Positions 24,012-33,201 of a DNA stretch of 64,000 bases are shown in pieces (positions within the stretch are counted from its first letter, which is position 1; the number at the start of each line of letters is the position of its first letter). Origin of the DNA: Novosphingobium panipatense (lineage in GTDB: Bacteria > Pseudomonadota > Alphaproteobacteria > Sphingomonadales > Sphingomonadaceae); NCBI RefSeq assembly GCF_002149965.1, contig NZ_MSQB01000024.1, positions 27,450 to 91,449 on the forward strand. Direction: 5' to 3'. Under the pieces are notes generated by a model. It was not told the origin of the DNA and searched no databases. It saw only the letters and a program-made list of their open reading frames with translations. The position numbers and the translations under genes were made by a program.

Positions 24012-26666
24012 ATGGACATTGCCAGCACCCCCGCCACGCCCGACGCCAACCCGCAGATCGCCGATGCCGCGCCCGCGCCGCAGGCTCCGCCGGTGATCCG
24101 CCGCGAGGACTATCTGCCCCCGGCCTGGCTGGTGCCGCAGATCGCGCTCGATTTCCGGCTGGGTGTCGATGAAACGCAGGTCTCCGCCCGGCTTTCGGTG
24201 CGTCGCAACCCGGAAGGCAACGGCACGTCGACCCTGCGCCTCAACGGCGACCAGCTTACGCCGCTGGCCGTGCGCGTCGATGGCGAGGCGGTGAACGACT
24301 GGCGCATGGACGGCGCCGACCTGCTCGTCGAACTTATCGGCGATGCCCATGAGGTGGACATCGAAACCGCCGTCAATCCGGCGGCGAACAGCCAGCTCAT
24401 GGGGCTCTACGCCTCGAACGGCATGCTCTGCACCCAGTGCGAGGCCGAGGGTTTCCGCCGCATCACCTTCTTCCCGGATCGCCCGGACGTGCTCTCGACC
24501 TATTCGGTGCGCATGGCGGGGGACAAGGCCCGCTTCCCGATCCTGCTTTCCAACGGCAACTGCACCGCGACGGGAGAGGGCGAGGACGGCACCCATTGGG
24601 CCGAATGGCACGATCCCTGGCCCAAGCCGAGCTATCTCTTCGCGCTCGTCGCGGGCGATCTGGTGGCCAACAGTGCCCGTTTCACTACGCGCTCGGGCCG
24701 CGAGGTCGATCTCAACATCTGGGTTCGCGCCGGGGACGAGCAGCGCACCCAGCACGCCATGGATTCGCTGATCCACTCGATGAAGTGGGATGAGGAGGCA
24801 TTCGGGCGCGAATACGACCTCGACCTGTTCAACGTCGTCGCCGTGTCCGATTTCAACATGGGGGCGATGGAGAACAAGGGCCTCAACGTCTTCAACACCC
24901 GCTACGTCCTGGCCGAGCCGGAAACCGCCACCGATGCCGATTATGACGGCATCGAGAGCGTGATCGGCCACGAATATTTCCACAACTGGTCGGGCAACCG
25001 CGTGACCTGCCGGGACTGGTTCCAGCTCTCGCTCAAGGAGGGCTTCACCGTCCTGCGCGACCAGCTGTTCAGCGCTGACATGGGCAGTGAGGCCGTGAAG
25101 CGCATCGAGGATGTCCGCGTGCTGCGCTCGGCCCAGTTCCCCGAGGATTCGGGGCCGCTCGCCCACCCGATCAGGCCGGATTCCTATCAGGAAATCAGCA
25201 ACTTCTACACGGCGACCGTCTATAACAAGGGCGCCGAGGTGATCCGCATGATGCGGACCATGGCGGGAACCGAGAAATTCCGCGCAGGCACCGACCTCTA
25301 TTTCGACCGTCACGACGGCGAAGCGGCCACTTGCGAGGATTTCGTCAGGGCGATCGAGGACGGCACCGGGCTGGACCTCACGCAGTTCCGCCTCTGGTAC
25401 TCGCAGGCCGGCACGCCGCAAGTGGCCGTGGAACTGGCGCACGAAGGCGACCGGGCCACGCTGACGCTCACCCAGATCGTGCCCGCCACGCCGGGGCAGC
25501 CGGAAAAGCAGCCGGTGCCGATCCCGCTGCGCCTTGCCCTGTTCGACCGTGACAGCGGAAACCATGCGGGCGAGCAACTCATCGTGTTCGACCAGGGCAG
25601 CCAGAGCTTCACTTTCGACGGTTTCGCCCGTCCGCCGGTGGTCTCGATCAATCGCGGGTTCTCGGCCCCGGTCGCCATCGACATGGAGCGTTCGAACGAG
25701 GATCTCGTGTTCCTGGCCGCGCATGACGACGATCCTTTCGCGCGTTACGAAGCCATGCAGAGCCTTGTCGTCCAGCATCTGGTGGCGGCGGTCGGCGGCG
25801 GCCTGTCGGATGCCGCCCGCGCCGAGGGGCGCAGGGCGATCGGAGAGGCCTTCGCCGCCGTGCTGGCGGACGAGGCGCTGGACGACCTGATGCGCGGCGA
25901 ACTCATGGTCCTGCCCGGCGTCGCCTATCTTGCCGAACAAGTGCTGGTGGCCGATCCCGCCGCGATCCACGAGGAACGCGAGGCGCTCAAGACCTGGCTC
26001 GGCGGCGAACTGGCCGAAGTTCTCGGCCTGCTGCACGACCGGGTTTCCGCCGTGCCCTATGGCCGCGATGCCGCCGCGCGCGGTGCCCGCAAGACCAAGG
26101 CGCAGGCGCTCGTGCTGATCGCCTCGGGCGATGCTGCCGAAGGCGCCCGCCGCGCCATCGCGCAGTACCGCGCGGCGGACAACATGACCGACCGCCAGTC
26201 GGCGCTCACCGTGCTCTGCAACCTCGAAGGCCCCGAGCGCGAGGAGGCGCTGGCCGACTTCCACCGCCGCTACGAGGGCAACGCCCTCGTCATCGACAAG
26301 TGGTTCGCGCTCCAGGCCGGTTCCTTCCACCCGCAGGTGCTGGACCATATCGAGGCGCTTTCCCGCCACCCGGATTTCACGCTGAACAACCCCAACCGCG
26401 CCCGCGCGCTCTACATGACCGCAGCGGTCAACCCCAAGGCGTTCCACGATGCGAGCGGCGCGGGATACCGGATGATCGGCGAACTGATCCGCAAGCTGGA
26501 CCCGATCAACCCGCAGACAACCGCGCGCTTCGTGCCGCAGCTGGGCCGCTGGCGCCGGATCGAACCCACCCGCGCGGCGATGATGCGCGCCGAACTGGAA
26601 AAGATCGCTGCCGAACCCAACCTCTCGCGCGACGTGCGGGAGCAGGTGAGCAAGAGTCTTGGCTGA
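24012..26666 (+). CDS. pepN: Aminopeptidase N
   Basis: An 884-residue M1 zinc metallopeptidase that removes N-terminal residues from peptides in the cytoplasm. The exopeptidase signature GAMENKGLNVFNTRYVL precedes the zinc site HEYFHNWSGNRVTCRDW, with the third ligand in SLKEGFTV. Length and order agree with the E. coli PepN type: N-terminal saddle domain, catalytic domain at about residues 220-480, and a C-terminal helical superhelix. The first 30 residues are Ala/Pro-rich and may be a flexible extension. The stop overlaps the TTG start of the downstream PgeF gene. Confidence 0.96.
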   Translation: MDIASTPATPDANPQIADAAPAPQAPPVIRREDYLPPAWLVPQIALDFRLGVDETQVSARLSVRRNPEGNGTSTLRLNGDQLTPLAVRVDGEAVNDWRMDGADLLVELIGDAHEVDIETAVNPAANSQLMGLYASNGMLCTQCEAEGFRRITFFPDRPDVLSTYSVRMAGDKARFPILLSNGNCTATGEGEDGTHWAEWHDPWPKPSYLFALVAGDLVANSARFTTRSGREVDLNIWVRAGDEQRTQHAMDSLIHSMKWDEEAFGREYDLDLFNVVAVSDFNMGAMENKGLNVFNTRYVLAEPETATDADYDGIESVIGHEYFHNWSGNRVTCRDWFQLSLKEGFTVLRDQLFSADMGSEAVKRIEDVRVLRSAQFPEDSGPLAHPIRPDSYQEISNFYTATVYNKGAEVIRMMRTMAGTEKFRAGTDLYFDRHDGEAATCEDFVRAIEDGTGLDLTQFRLWYSQAGTPQVAVELAHEGDRATLTLTQIVPATPGQPEKQPVPIPLRLALFDRDSGNHAGEQLIVFDQGSQSFTFDGFARPPVVSINRGFSAPVAIDMERSNEDLVFLAAHDDDPFARYEAMQSLVVQHLVAAVGGGLSDAARAEGRRAIGEAFAAVLADEALDDLMRGELMVLPGVAYLAEQVLVADPAAIHEEREALKTWLGGELAEVLGLLHDRVSAVPYGRDAAARGARKTKAQALVLIASGDAAEGARRAIAQYRAADNMTDRQSALTVLCNLEGPEREEALADFHRRYEGNALVIDKWFALQAGSFHPQVLDHIEALSRHPDFTLNNPNRARALYMTAAVNPKAFHDASGAGYRMIGELIRKLDPINPQTTARFVPQLGRWRRIEPTRAAMMRAELEKIAAEPNLSRDVREQVSKSLG

Positions 26667-27453
26667 TTCTGGGGCCGATTCCCTGGCCGAAGCCGTCGAG
26701 GTCAACCGCGCCCGCCTGCTGGAGGGGTTGCCGCACGGCTTCCTCGGCCGGCGGGGCGGTGTCAGCACCGGCGAGGTGGCGGGCCTGAATGTCGGCCTCG
26801 GCTCCGGCGACGAACCGGCCGCCGTGGCGGAAAACCGCTGCCGGGCCGCCGCTGCCGTCCTGCCGGGCGCGCCGCTTGTCTCGGTCTACCAGGTTCACTC
26901 GCCCGACTGCGTGGTGCTTGGCGCGGATATGTGGCGCGATGCCGATCGCCCCCATGCCGATGCCCTCGTCACCGACCGGCCCGGCGTGCTGATCGGCGTC
27001 GTCACGGCCGACTGCGCGCCGGTGCTGCTGGCAGACCGTGAAGCGGGCATCGTCGGCGCGGCCCATGCCGGGTGGAAGGGCGCCGTCGGCGGCGTGACCG
27101 ACAGCACCATCGCGCAGATGATATCGCTGGGTGCGCAGCGCGCGCGCATCGTCGCGGCGGTAGGGCCGTGCATCGCGCGGGATTCCTACGAAGTGGACGA
27201 GGGTTTCCGCGACCGGTTCCTTGCAGAGAACGGCGCAAACGCGCGGTTCTTTGTGGAAGGCCGCGAAAGGCACTGGCAGTTCGATCTGGAGCTTTACGTC
27301 GCAGCGCGGCTGGAAGCGGCGGGGATCGCAGGCGTGGAGCGCTTGGGCCTCGATACCTATTCAGCGCCGGAGCGGTTCTACTCCTATCGCCGCGCCACGC
27401 ACCGCGCGGTGCCTGCCTATGGGCGCCAGATATCCCTGATCGCGGTGGCCTGA
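26659..27453 (+). CDS. pgeF: Purine nucleoside phosphorylase / multicopper-like YfiH (PgeF) protein
   Basis: A 264-residue member of the DUF152/YfiH family, now linked to purine nucleoside phosphorolysis and to editing of peptidoglycan precursors. The metal-binding His/Cys/His site is visible in VYQVHSPDC, VTADCAPVLL and AAHAGWKGAVGG. FYSYRR near the C-terminus is a second standard block. The start appears to be a TTG at 26659 that overlaps the pepN stop, so the pair is translationally coupled. The intergenic spacer to petA is 273 bases. Confidence 0.9.
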   Translation: MADSGADSLAEAVEVNRARLLEGLPHGFLGRRGGVSTGEVAGLNVGLGSGDEPAAVAENRCRAAAAVLPGAPLVSVYQVHSPDCVVLGADMWRDADRPHADALVTDRPGVLIGVVTADCAPVLLADREAGIVGAAHAGWKGAVGGVTDSTIAQMISLGAQRARIVAAVGPCIARDSYEVDEGFRDRFLAENGANARFFVEGRERHWQFDLELYVAARLEAAGIAGVERLGLDTYSAPERFYSYRRATHRAVPAYGRQISLIAVA

Positions 27454-27726
27454 AAAAGACCCGTTCGGCACCTGCGCCGACAGGTTATACCTTGAATTCC
27501 TTGATGACCATCCTGTCCTGCCCGACCAAAAACACGGTTGGCAGGGCAGGTTTCCCTGTATATCAGAGCCTCAAAGTCGGTATTCGTTTCGGGTCGCTCC
27601 CGAGGCTTCTAACCGTCAACGGGGGGCCGTTACGGGGATACCAGACAAAAAATAGAATTGGTCAGGAATCTGGGCTTGCTACCGGAATCCCGGGAGTAGG
27701 TTGTCAATAACAAGGCAAGGGCAATC
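27454..27726. other. Intergenic region upstream of petABC
   Basis: A 273-base spacer without a credible gene. It contains a loose hairpin at 27517-27550 (CCTGCCC paired with GGGCAGG, followed by TTT) that may end the pepN-pgeF transcript. The AT-rich part from about 27640 to the petA ATG is the likely promoter region for the bc1 operon. I could not assign specific -35/-10 boxes with confidence. Confidence 0.35.
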
Positions 27727-28260
27727 ATGGCAGAAGCAGATGGCGTGCGGCGGCGCGATTTCATCAATATCGCCGCGGTAAGCGCGGCGGGCGTCGCCGG
27801 CGTGGGCATCGTCGTCCCGCTGGTCAGCCAGATGTCCGCGTCCGCGGACGTTCTCGCGGCGTCTTCCACCGAAGTCGATATTTCCTCGATCCAGCCCGGA
27901 CAGGCCATCAAGGCGATCTTCCGCAAGCAGCCCGTCTTCGTGCGCAACCTCACCCCGCATGAGATCGCCGAAGCCAACAAGGTGGACGTTGCCTCGCTCC
28001 GCGACCCGCAGACGCTTGAGGAACGCACCAAGGAAGGCAAGGAAAACTGGCTCATCACCATGGGTGTCTGCACCCACCTCGGCTGCGTCCCGCTCGGCGC
28101 CGGAGAGGGTGAGCCCAAGGGCGAGTTCGGCGGCTATTTCTGCCCCTGCCACGGATCTTCCTACGATACGGCGGCCCGCATCCGCAAAGGACCGGCGCCC
28201 AAGAACCTGGAAGTCCCGGAATATGCCTTCACCACCGACACGGTCGTAAAGATCGGTTGA
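27727..28260 (+). CDS. petA: Ubiquinol-cytochrome c reductase Rieske iron-sulfur subunit
   Basis: The 177-residue Rieske protein of the bc1 complex. It has an N-terminal RRRDFI motif before a single hydrophobic anchor (IAAVSAAGVAGVGIVVPLV), typical of Tat-dependent insertion. The [2Fe-2S] ligands are in CTHLGC and CPCHGSSYD. It oxidises ubiquinol at the Qo site and passes an electron to cytochrome c1 in the periplasm. It is the first gene of petABC, with petB starting 23 bases after the stop. Residues 70-110 form the usual insert of alphaproteobacterial Rieske proteins. Confidence 0.97.
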   Translation: MAEADGVRRRDFINIAAVSAAGVAGVGIVVPLVSQMSASADVLAASSTEVDISSIQPGQAIKAIFRKQPVFVRNLTPHEIAEANKVDVASLRDPQTLEERTKEGKENWLITMGVCTHLGCVPLGAGEGEPKGEFGGYFCPCHGSSYDTAARIRKGPAPKNLEVPEYAFTTDTVVKIG

Positions 28261-28283
28261 GGCCGAGAGAGAGGATCAAGAAC

Positions 28284-29582
28284 ATGAGCTTTCCCTGGGC
28301 CAAGGAATACAAGCCGAGCCACCCCTTCATGCAGTGGATGGACGACAGGCTGCCCCTGCCACGCCTCGTCTACAACTCGGTCGGCGGCGGCTATCCGGTT
28401 CCGCGCAACCTGAACTATTTCTGGAACTTCGGTTTCCTCGCCGCGCTCTGCCTCGTCCTGCAGATCGTCACCGGCATCGTCATGGCCATGCACTATGCGG
28501 CCAATACGCAAGTCGCCTTCGACACCGTCGAACAGACCGTGCGTGACGTGAACTGGGGCTGGATGATGCGCTATGCGCACGCCAACGGCGCCTCCGCCTT
28601 CTTCGTCGTCATCTACGTCCACATCTTCCGCGGTTTCTTCTACGGTTCGTACAAGGCCCCGCGCGAAATGGTGTGGCTGCTCGGCGTGGTGATCTTCCTG
28701 CTGATGATGGCCACGGCCTTCATGGGCTATGTCCTGCCCTGGGGCCAGATGAGCTTCTGGGGGGCCAAGGTCATCACCGGCCTGTTCGGCGCCATTCCCT
28801 TCGTGGGCGAGCCGCTCCAGCAGTGGCTGCTCGGCGGCTTCGCGCCGGATAATGCCGCGCTCAACCGCTTCTTCTCGCTCCATTACCTGCTGCCCTTCGT
28901 GATCGTGGGCGTGGTGATCCTGCACATCTGGGCGCTGCATATCCCGGGTTCGTCGAACCCCACCGGCGTCGAAGTGAAGAGCGAGAGCGACACGGTGCCG
29001 TTCTACCCCTACTACGTCGCCAAGGACGGCTGGGCGATCGGCGTCTTCGCGATCCTGTTCTGCACTGCGCTGTTCTTCTTCCCGAACGCGCTCGGCCACC
29101 CGGACAACTACATTCCGGCCAACCCGATGAGCACGCCCGCGCACATCGTGCCCGAATGGTACTTCTGGCCGTTCTACGCGATCCTGCGCGCCTTCACCCA
29201 GGACTTCTTCATCATCCCGGCCAAGCTGATGGGCGTGCTGGCGATGTTCGGGGCGATCCTCGTGTGGTTCTTCCTCCCCTGGCTCGACCGTTCGCCGGTT
29301 CGCTCGGGTTCGTACCGGCCGCTTTACCGCAAGTTCTTCTTCTTCGGCCTGATCCCGGCCATGGCGGTGCTGTTCTACTGCGGCGGCGCCCCGGCGGAAG
29401 AGCCTTACGTGATGCTCAGCCAGATCGCGGCGCTCTACTACTTCGCGCACTTCCTGATCGTGATCCCGATCGTCTCGGCCATCGAGAAGCCCGACCCGCT
29501 GCCCTTCTCCATCACCGAGTCCGTCCTCGGCGAGGATGAGGCGGCCAAGCTCGCCCCCGCGCCTTCGGCGACGGTCGCCTGA
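28284..29582 (+). CDS. petB: Cytochrome b subunit of the bc1 complex
   Basis: A 432-residue polytopic haem protein. Signature pieces in order: GGGYPVPRNLNYFWNFG, VTGIVMAMHY, MMRYAHANGASAFF and VHIFRGFF (haem b ligands in helices B and D), and FMGYVLPWGQMSFWGA (Qo site and helix C). VPEWYFWPFYAILRA corresponds to the conserved PEWY motif. About eight transmembrane helices are evident. The ATG at 28284 (MSFPWAKEYKPSHPFM) follows a GAGAGAGGA Shine-Dalgarno. Spacing of 23 and 27 bases to petA and petC points to one transcript. Confidence 0.98.
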   Translation: MSFPWAKEYKPSHPFMQWMDDRLPLPRLVYNSVGGGYPVPRNLNYFWNFGFLAALCLVLQIVTGIVMAMHYAANTQVAFDTVEQTVRDVNWGWMMRYAHANGASAFFVVIYVHIFRGFFYGSYKAPREMVWLLGVVIFLLMMATAFMGYVLPWGQMSFWGAKVITGLFGAIPFVGEPLQQWLLGGFAPDNAALNRFFSLHYLLPFVIVGVVILHIWALHIPGSSNPTGVEVKSESDTVPFYPYYVAKDGWAIGVFAILFCTALFFFPNALGHPDNYIPANPMSTPAHIVPEWYFWPFYAILRAFTQDFFIIPAKLMGVLAMFGAILVWFFLPWLDRSPVRSGSYRPLYRKFFFFGLIPAMAVLFYCGGAPAEEPYVMLSQIAALYYFAHFLIVIPIVSAIEKPDPLPFSITESVLGEDEAAKLAPAPSATVA

Positions 29583-29609
29583 CAACAGCTGGAACGAAAG
29601 ACGAAAGAC

Positions 29610-30422
29610 ATGGCACGCATTCTCTCGATCCTCGTCGGGCTGTTCTTCACGGTGGCGCTGGCCTGGTCCTTCGGCAAGGGGGCCTACCAGCAGATCACCG
29701 AGCCGCCCGCCGCAACCGCCGAGCATGAATTCCACCTCCACCCCAAGGAAGTGAGCTTCGCCAGCGACGGCGCCTTCGGCCGGTTCGACCGCCAGCAGCT
29801 CCAGCGCGGCTTCCAGGTCTACAAGGAAGTCTGCGCCGCCTGCCACGCCCTGCGCCACGTCGCCTTCCGCGACCTTGCGGCGCTCGGCTACAACGACGCC
29901 GAAGTGAAGGCGATCGCCAAGGGCTTCCAGGTTCCGGTCTACAACAACGCCACTGGCGAAGTGGAAACCCGCGAAGGCATGGCGACCGACTACTTCCCGC
30001 CGGTGCTCTATGCAGGGCAGGGCACGCCGCCCGATCTCTCGCTGATCACGAAGGCGCGTCATGACGGCCCGGCCTACGTCTACTCGCTGCTGACCGGCTA
30101 TCAGAACCAGCCCGCCGAGCTTCTGAAGAAGTTCCCGGATGCGAAGACGCCGGACGGCCTGCACTACAACCCGTACTTCGCGAACCTCAACCTCGCGATG
30201 CCGCCGCCGCTCACCGGCGAAGGCCAGGTGACCTACAGCGACGGCACCAAGGGCACTGTCGACCAGATGGCCAAGGACGTTTCGGCCTTCCTGATCTGGA
30301 CCGCAGAACCCAAGCTGGAAAAGCGCAAGCAGACCGGCTGGCCGGTGCTGGGCTTCCTGCTCTTCGCGACGGTGCTGGGCTACATGTCCTACCGCAATAT
30401 CTGGGCCGGCAAGAAGCACTGA
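29610..30422 (+). CDS. petC: Cytochrome c1
   Basis: The 270-residue membrane-anchored c-type cytochrome of the bc1 complex. The N-terminal hydrophobic segment ILVGLFFTVALAWSFG acts as a signal. The haem-binding motif CAACH lies at about residues 74-78 (VCAACHALRHV). Later blocks DLSLITKARHDGPAYVYSLL and ANLNLAMPPPLTGEG carry the sixth-ligand Met region. The C-terminal helix VLGFLLFATVLGYMSYRNIWA anchors the protein. It passes electrons from the Rieske centre to soluble or membrane cytochrome c. It is the last gene of petABC, followed by a strong terminator. Confidence 0.97.
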   Translation: MARILSILVGLFFTVALAWSFGKGAYQQITEPPAATAEHEFHLHPKEVSFASDGAFGRFDRQQLQRGFQVYKEVCAACHALRHVAFRDLAALGYNDAEVKAIAKGFQVPVYNNATGEVETREGMATDYFPPVLYAGQGTPPDLSLITKARHDGPAYVYSLLTGYQNQPAELLKKFPDAKTPDGLHYNPYFANLNLAMPPPLTGEGQVTYSDGTKGTVDQMAKDVSAFLIWTAEPKLEKRKQTGWPVLGFLLFATVLGYMSYRNIWAGKKH

Positions 30423-30445
30423 GCCATCCTTCCCGGACCTTGACG

Positions 30446-30482
30446 AAGGGCCTGCGCCATCACGGGATGGCGCAGGCCCTTT
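30446..30482 (+). terminator. Rho-independent terminator of petABC
   Basis: A 16-bp near-perfect stem (AAGGGCCTGCGCCATC paired with GATGGCGCAGGCCCTT) with a four-base loop. It lies 24 bases after the petC stop and before apt, and is followed by TTTCG. Confidence 0.88.
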
Positions 30483-30516
30483 CGTTTGGCCGAGCGACCC
30501 CCTAAGGACTTCGGCC

Positions 30517-31053
30517 ATGACCCTCGACGAGATCAAGGCGCTGGTGCGCACCGTGCCGGACTTCCCCAAGCCCGGTATCCTGTTCCGCGACGTGACCACC
30601 CTGGTGGGCAACGGTCCCGGCTTCGCAGCCGCCGTTGAGCGCATGGCGGAAATCGTGAAGGCCTCGGGCGCCGACGTGATCGCCGGTGTCGAGGCGCGCG
30701 GCTTCATCTTCGGCGCGGCGATCGCGGCACGGCTGGGCCTGGGCTTCGTATCGATCCGCAAGCCCGGCAAGCTGCCGGTCCCGGTGATCGCCATCGACTA
30801 TGCCCTGGAATACGGCACGGACACGCTGGAAGTTGATCCCGAGGCCGTGGGAGAAGGGCACCATGTCATCCTGATCGACGACCTCCTGGCAACCGGCGGC
30901 ACCGCCCTCGCCGCCGTCGAACTGCTCCGCCGCGCCGGCGCGAAAGTCGAACACGCCCTTTTCGCCATCGACCTGCCGGACCTAGGCGGCGCGGAACGCC
31001 TGCGCACGACCGGAATCACGCCCCACGCCCTGCTGGACTATCCAAGGCACTGA
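30517..31053 (+). CDS. apt: Adenine phosphoribosyltransferase
   Basis: A 178-residue salvage enzyme that joins adenine and PRPP to give AMP. The PRPP-binding motif VILIDDLLATGGTA is at about residues 117-130. The N-terminal VRTVPDFPKPGILFRDVT, containing the adenine-binding PKPGI(L/V)FRD, and GVEARGFIFGAAIA are standard for bacterial Apt. The gene follows the petABC terminator, so it has its own promoter or readthrough. It is the last gene before the tRNA-Gly integration site. Confidence 0.97.
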   Translation: MTLDEIKALVRTVPDFPKPGILFRDVTTLVGNGPGFAAAVERMAEIVKASGADVIAGVEARGFIFGAAIAARLGLGFVSIRKPGKLPVPVIAIDYALEYGTDTLEVDPEAVGEGHHVILIDDLLATGGTALAAVELLRRAGAKVEHALFAIDLPDLGGAERLRTTGITPHALLDYPRH

Positions 31054-31192
31054 GATCGGGGGCTGGACACTCTCCACCCTTTATCGCCAACAGACCGCAA
31101 GGAAGTCGTTGACGAATCCGGTCCTGTCGTGGCAAGCGGCTGCCACGACGCGGCTGGACGAAAGTCCCCTGATCGGGAAAGCCCTGCAATGG

Positions 31193-31266
<74 letters not shown>

Positions 31267-31432
31267 GTGCGCGTCTCACAAGGTGCCAAAAGCGGCCGTG
31301 AATGGCTGTTTTCTGGGACTTATGGCTGATATACTATCCGGGCAGTTCCGGGTATGTCTCACCGCGTCTCAGTCAAATTTGGCGCCATATATGGACCTGC
31401 AGTTCTCAAGAGCTGAATGAGGTCCTTACCGA

Positions 31433-32695
31433 ATGCCAGGCGAATCACCCAAGTCGGGGCTTTCTGCGACAGCTGTCGATCGCGCCCGCCCCAGGGATAA
31501 GGCTTACAAGCTATCCGACCGTGATGGGCTGTATCTTTTAGTTAAGCCGTCAGGTGCCCGCTATTGGCGGATGAATTTCAAACTGCACCAACTTCAGAGA
31601 ACGGCGTCGTTCGGTCGCTACCCTGAGGTCACCCTTGCAGAAGCCCGTCAGCGATTGCTCGAGGCACGCCGCCTCCTTGAACAAGGCATAGATCCTGTAC
31701 ACCAGGCGAAGCTGGATAAAGTTGCCGCGTCCATCGCAGCGAACAACACGTTTCGGTCGGTAGCACTGGAATGGTTGGAAAAGATGCGGCTGGAAGAAAA
31801 ATCTGCAAAATCGTTGAAAAAATATGAGTGGCAACTGGGATTGGTTATGCCAGACATCGGAAGTCGCCCGATTTCGCAGATTAAAGCGCATGAAATACTG
31901 TTATCTCTGAAGAAAATTGAAAATAGTAGGAAATTTTACACAGCTATGAGTGTCCGTGCTCTGTGTGGACAAGTGTTCCGGTTTGCTATCTCTACGGCGA
32001 GAGCAGAACGCGATGTCTGCGTAGACCTACGCGGTGCGCTGGTGACCCCCAAGATTGTACACAGGCCTGCCATTACTATGCCGAAACAGGTCGGCGCGCT
32101 CATGCGGGCGATCTACGAATATGATGGCGGCCGTCAAACTGCGATCGCCCTGCGCATGCTCGCTTACACATTTGTCCGGCCAGGTGAACTGCGGCATGCA
32201 GAATGGAAGGAATTCGATCTCGAGCGTGAAGTCTGGATCATCCCACCTGAAAAGATGAAGATGCGGCGGCCGCATTCAATACCGCTCTCTCAACAAGTCC
32301 TCGCCTTAATTCGAGAGATCGATCACGATGAAAATTTCAGCAAATATTTGTTTCCTTCGATTCGATCCACTAGTCGCCCCTTGTCCGACAACACAATTAA
32401 TGCTGCGCTGCGCCGGTTGGGTTACAAGAAAGACGAAATGACGGCTCACGGCTTCCGCGCTACGGCAGCCACACTACTCAATGAGATGGGCATTTGGAAC
32501 CCCGACGCAGTTGAACGGCAATTGGCGCATGCGGAGCCAAACTCAGTGCGCCGGGCCTATACCCGCGGTCAGCACTGGGAAGAACGTGTCCGAATGATGC
32601 AGCATTGGTCGGACTACCTTGATCACTTACGCTGCGGTGCCGAAATTATTCGTCCGAAATTCGGAGAAAAAGGCCCGAAATTGACTCTGGTTTAG
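31433..32695 (+). CDS. Tyrosine-type site-specific integrase (phage P4-like)
   Basis: A 420-residue integrase with an N-terminal DUF4102 arm-binding domain (SDRDGLYLLVKPSGARYWRM, residues 28-47), a SAM-like core-binding domain (about 105-205) and a C-terminal catalytic domain. Catalytic residues are all visible: R249 (FVRPGELRHAEW), H339 and R342 (AHGFRATAA), H366 (QLAHAEP) and the nucleophile Y376 (RRAYTRG), so the enzyme looks intact. Base composition is clearly lower in GC than flanking genes, with AT-rich runs such as AAAAAATATGAG, a sign of transfer. It lies just downstream of tRNA-Gly, the typical arrangement of tRNA-targeting islands. Confidence 0.93.
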   Translation: MPGESPKSGLSATAVDRARPRDKAYKLSDRDGLYLLVKPSGARYWRMNFKLHQLQRTASFGRYPEVTLAEARQRLLEARRLLEQGIDPVHQAKLDKVAASIAANNTFRSVALEWLEKMRLEEKSAKSLKKYEWQLGLVMPDIGSRPISQIKAHEILLSLKKIENSRKFYTAMSVRALCGQVFRFAISTARAERDVCVDLRGALVTPKIVHRPAITMPKQVGALMRAIYEYDGGRQTAIALRMLAYTFVRPGELRHAEWKEFDLEREVWIIPPEKMKMRRPHSIPLSQQVLALIREIDHDENFSKYLFPSIRSTSRPLSDNTINAALRRLGYKKDEMTAHGFRATAATLLNEMGIWNPDAVERQLAHAEPNSVRRAYTRGQHWEERVRMMQHWSDYLDHLRCGAEIIRPKFGEKGPKLTLV

Positions 32696-32727
32696 GGGCG
32701 GCGGGCGGTGTGGCCTAAAGCTACCGA

Positions 32728-33045
32728 TTAAGGCGCAGCTTCTGTGGAGCGCATGTTCCGGCTCCTAGCAAATACAGCTACAAGGCAAGTCGATACTGCC
32801 GGCCCAATCCAATCGATCCATTGGTCGAGCTTCGGCCAGACGCGCAGGTCGAAAGGGCCCCACCAGGGCATGTTCGCTCTCAGGCCGTGACCGTAGAGTT
32901 CGATCCAGCGGTACTCCGCCTGCGCGACTTCGCGGCCGAAGAAGTAGGCCGAGGCCAGGGCGGTGCCTGCCCACCAGTTGCGGGTCAGGCGGCCGATGAC
33001 GATCTGGACGATCAAGGCTGCGATCGTGTGCTCGAAGTATGTCAT
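32728..33045 (-). CDS. Hypothetical protein resembling sphingomonad prophage small proteins
   Basis: A 105-residue protein with a hydrophobic N-terminal segment (HTIAALIVQIVIGRL), an aromatic centre (NWWAGTALASAYFFGREVAQAEYRWIELYGHGLRA) and a further hydrophobic segment near the C-terminus (IGPAVSTCLVAVFA). GGAGGAACG precedes the ATG, giving a strong start. I recall similar proteins from sphingomonad prophages next to lysis genes, but cannot check this here. It lies opposite the integrase gene and may be the only cargo of a reduced element. The function is not known; a lysis or membrane-associated role is only a guess. Confidence 0.6.
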   Translation of the reverse strand: MTYFEHTIAALIVQIVIGRLTRNWWAGTALASAYFFGREVAQAEYRWIELYGHGLRANMPWWGPFDLRVWPKLDQWIDWIGPAVSTCLVAVFARSRNMRSTEAAP

Positions 33046-33201
33046 CGTTCCTCCGGGATAGCGTCTTGCCTTTGCTTACACTTACGGAAAGTGAAGTATC
33101 AATCGATGGGGCCTCTCGTTGGAGGCCGATTTCCCGAGGATTTCGGTGCGAAAGAGGCGCTCTCGCTTTACGATAGAAGATAAATCTGTAACCATCCGGT
33201 C

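Noticed and set aside
23934..26768. Extension of the epimerase frame upstream (to 1231 residues)
   Set aside because: It is antisense to pepN and has no domain; the Rossmann motif begins just after the ATG at 23933.
31054..31192. Small gene or ncRNA between apt and tRNA-Gly
   Set aside because: Only a 9-bp hairpin (31126-31149) is visible; there is no convincing reading frame, T run or known RNA signature.
31267..33200. Right attachment site (repeat of the tRNA-Gly 3' end)
   Set aside because: No convincing copy of the last 15-20 bases of the tRNA gene was found downstream inside the window; only short GCGTCTCA repeats near the integrase were seen.
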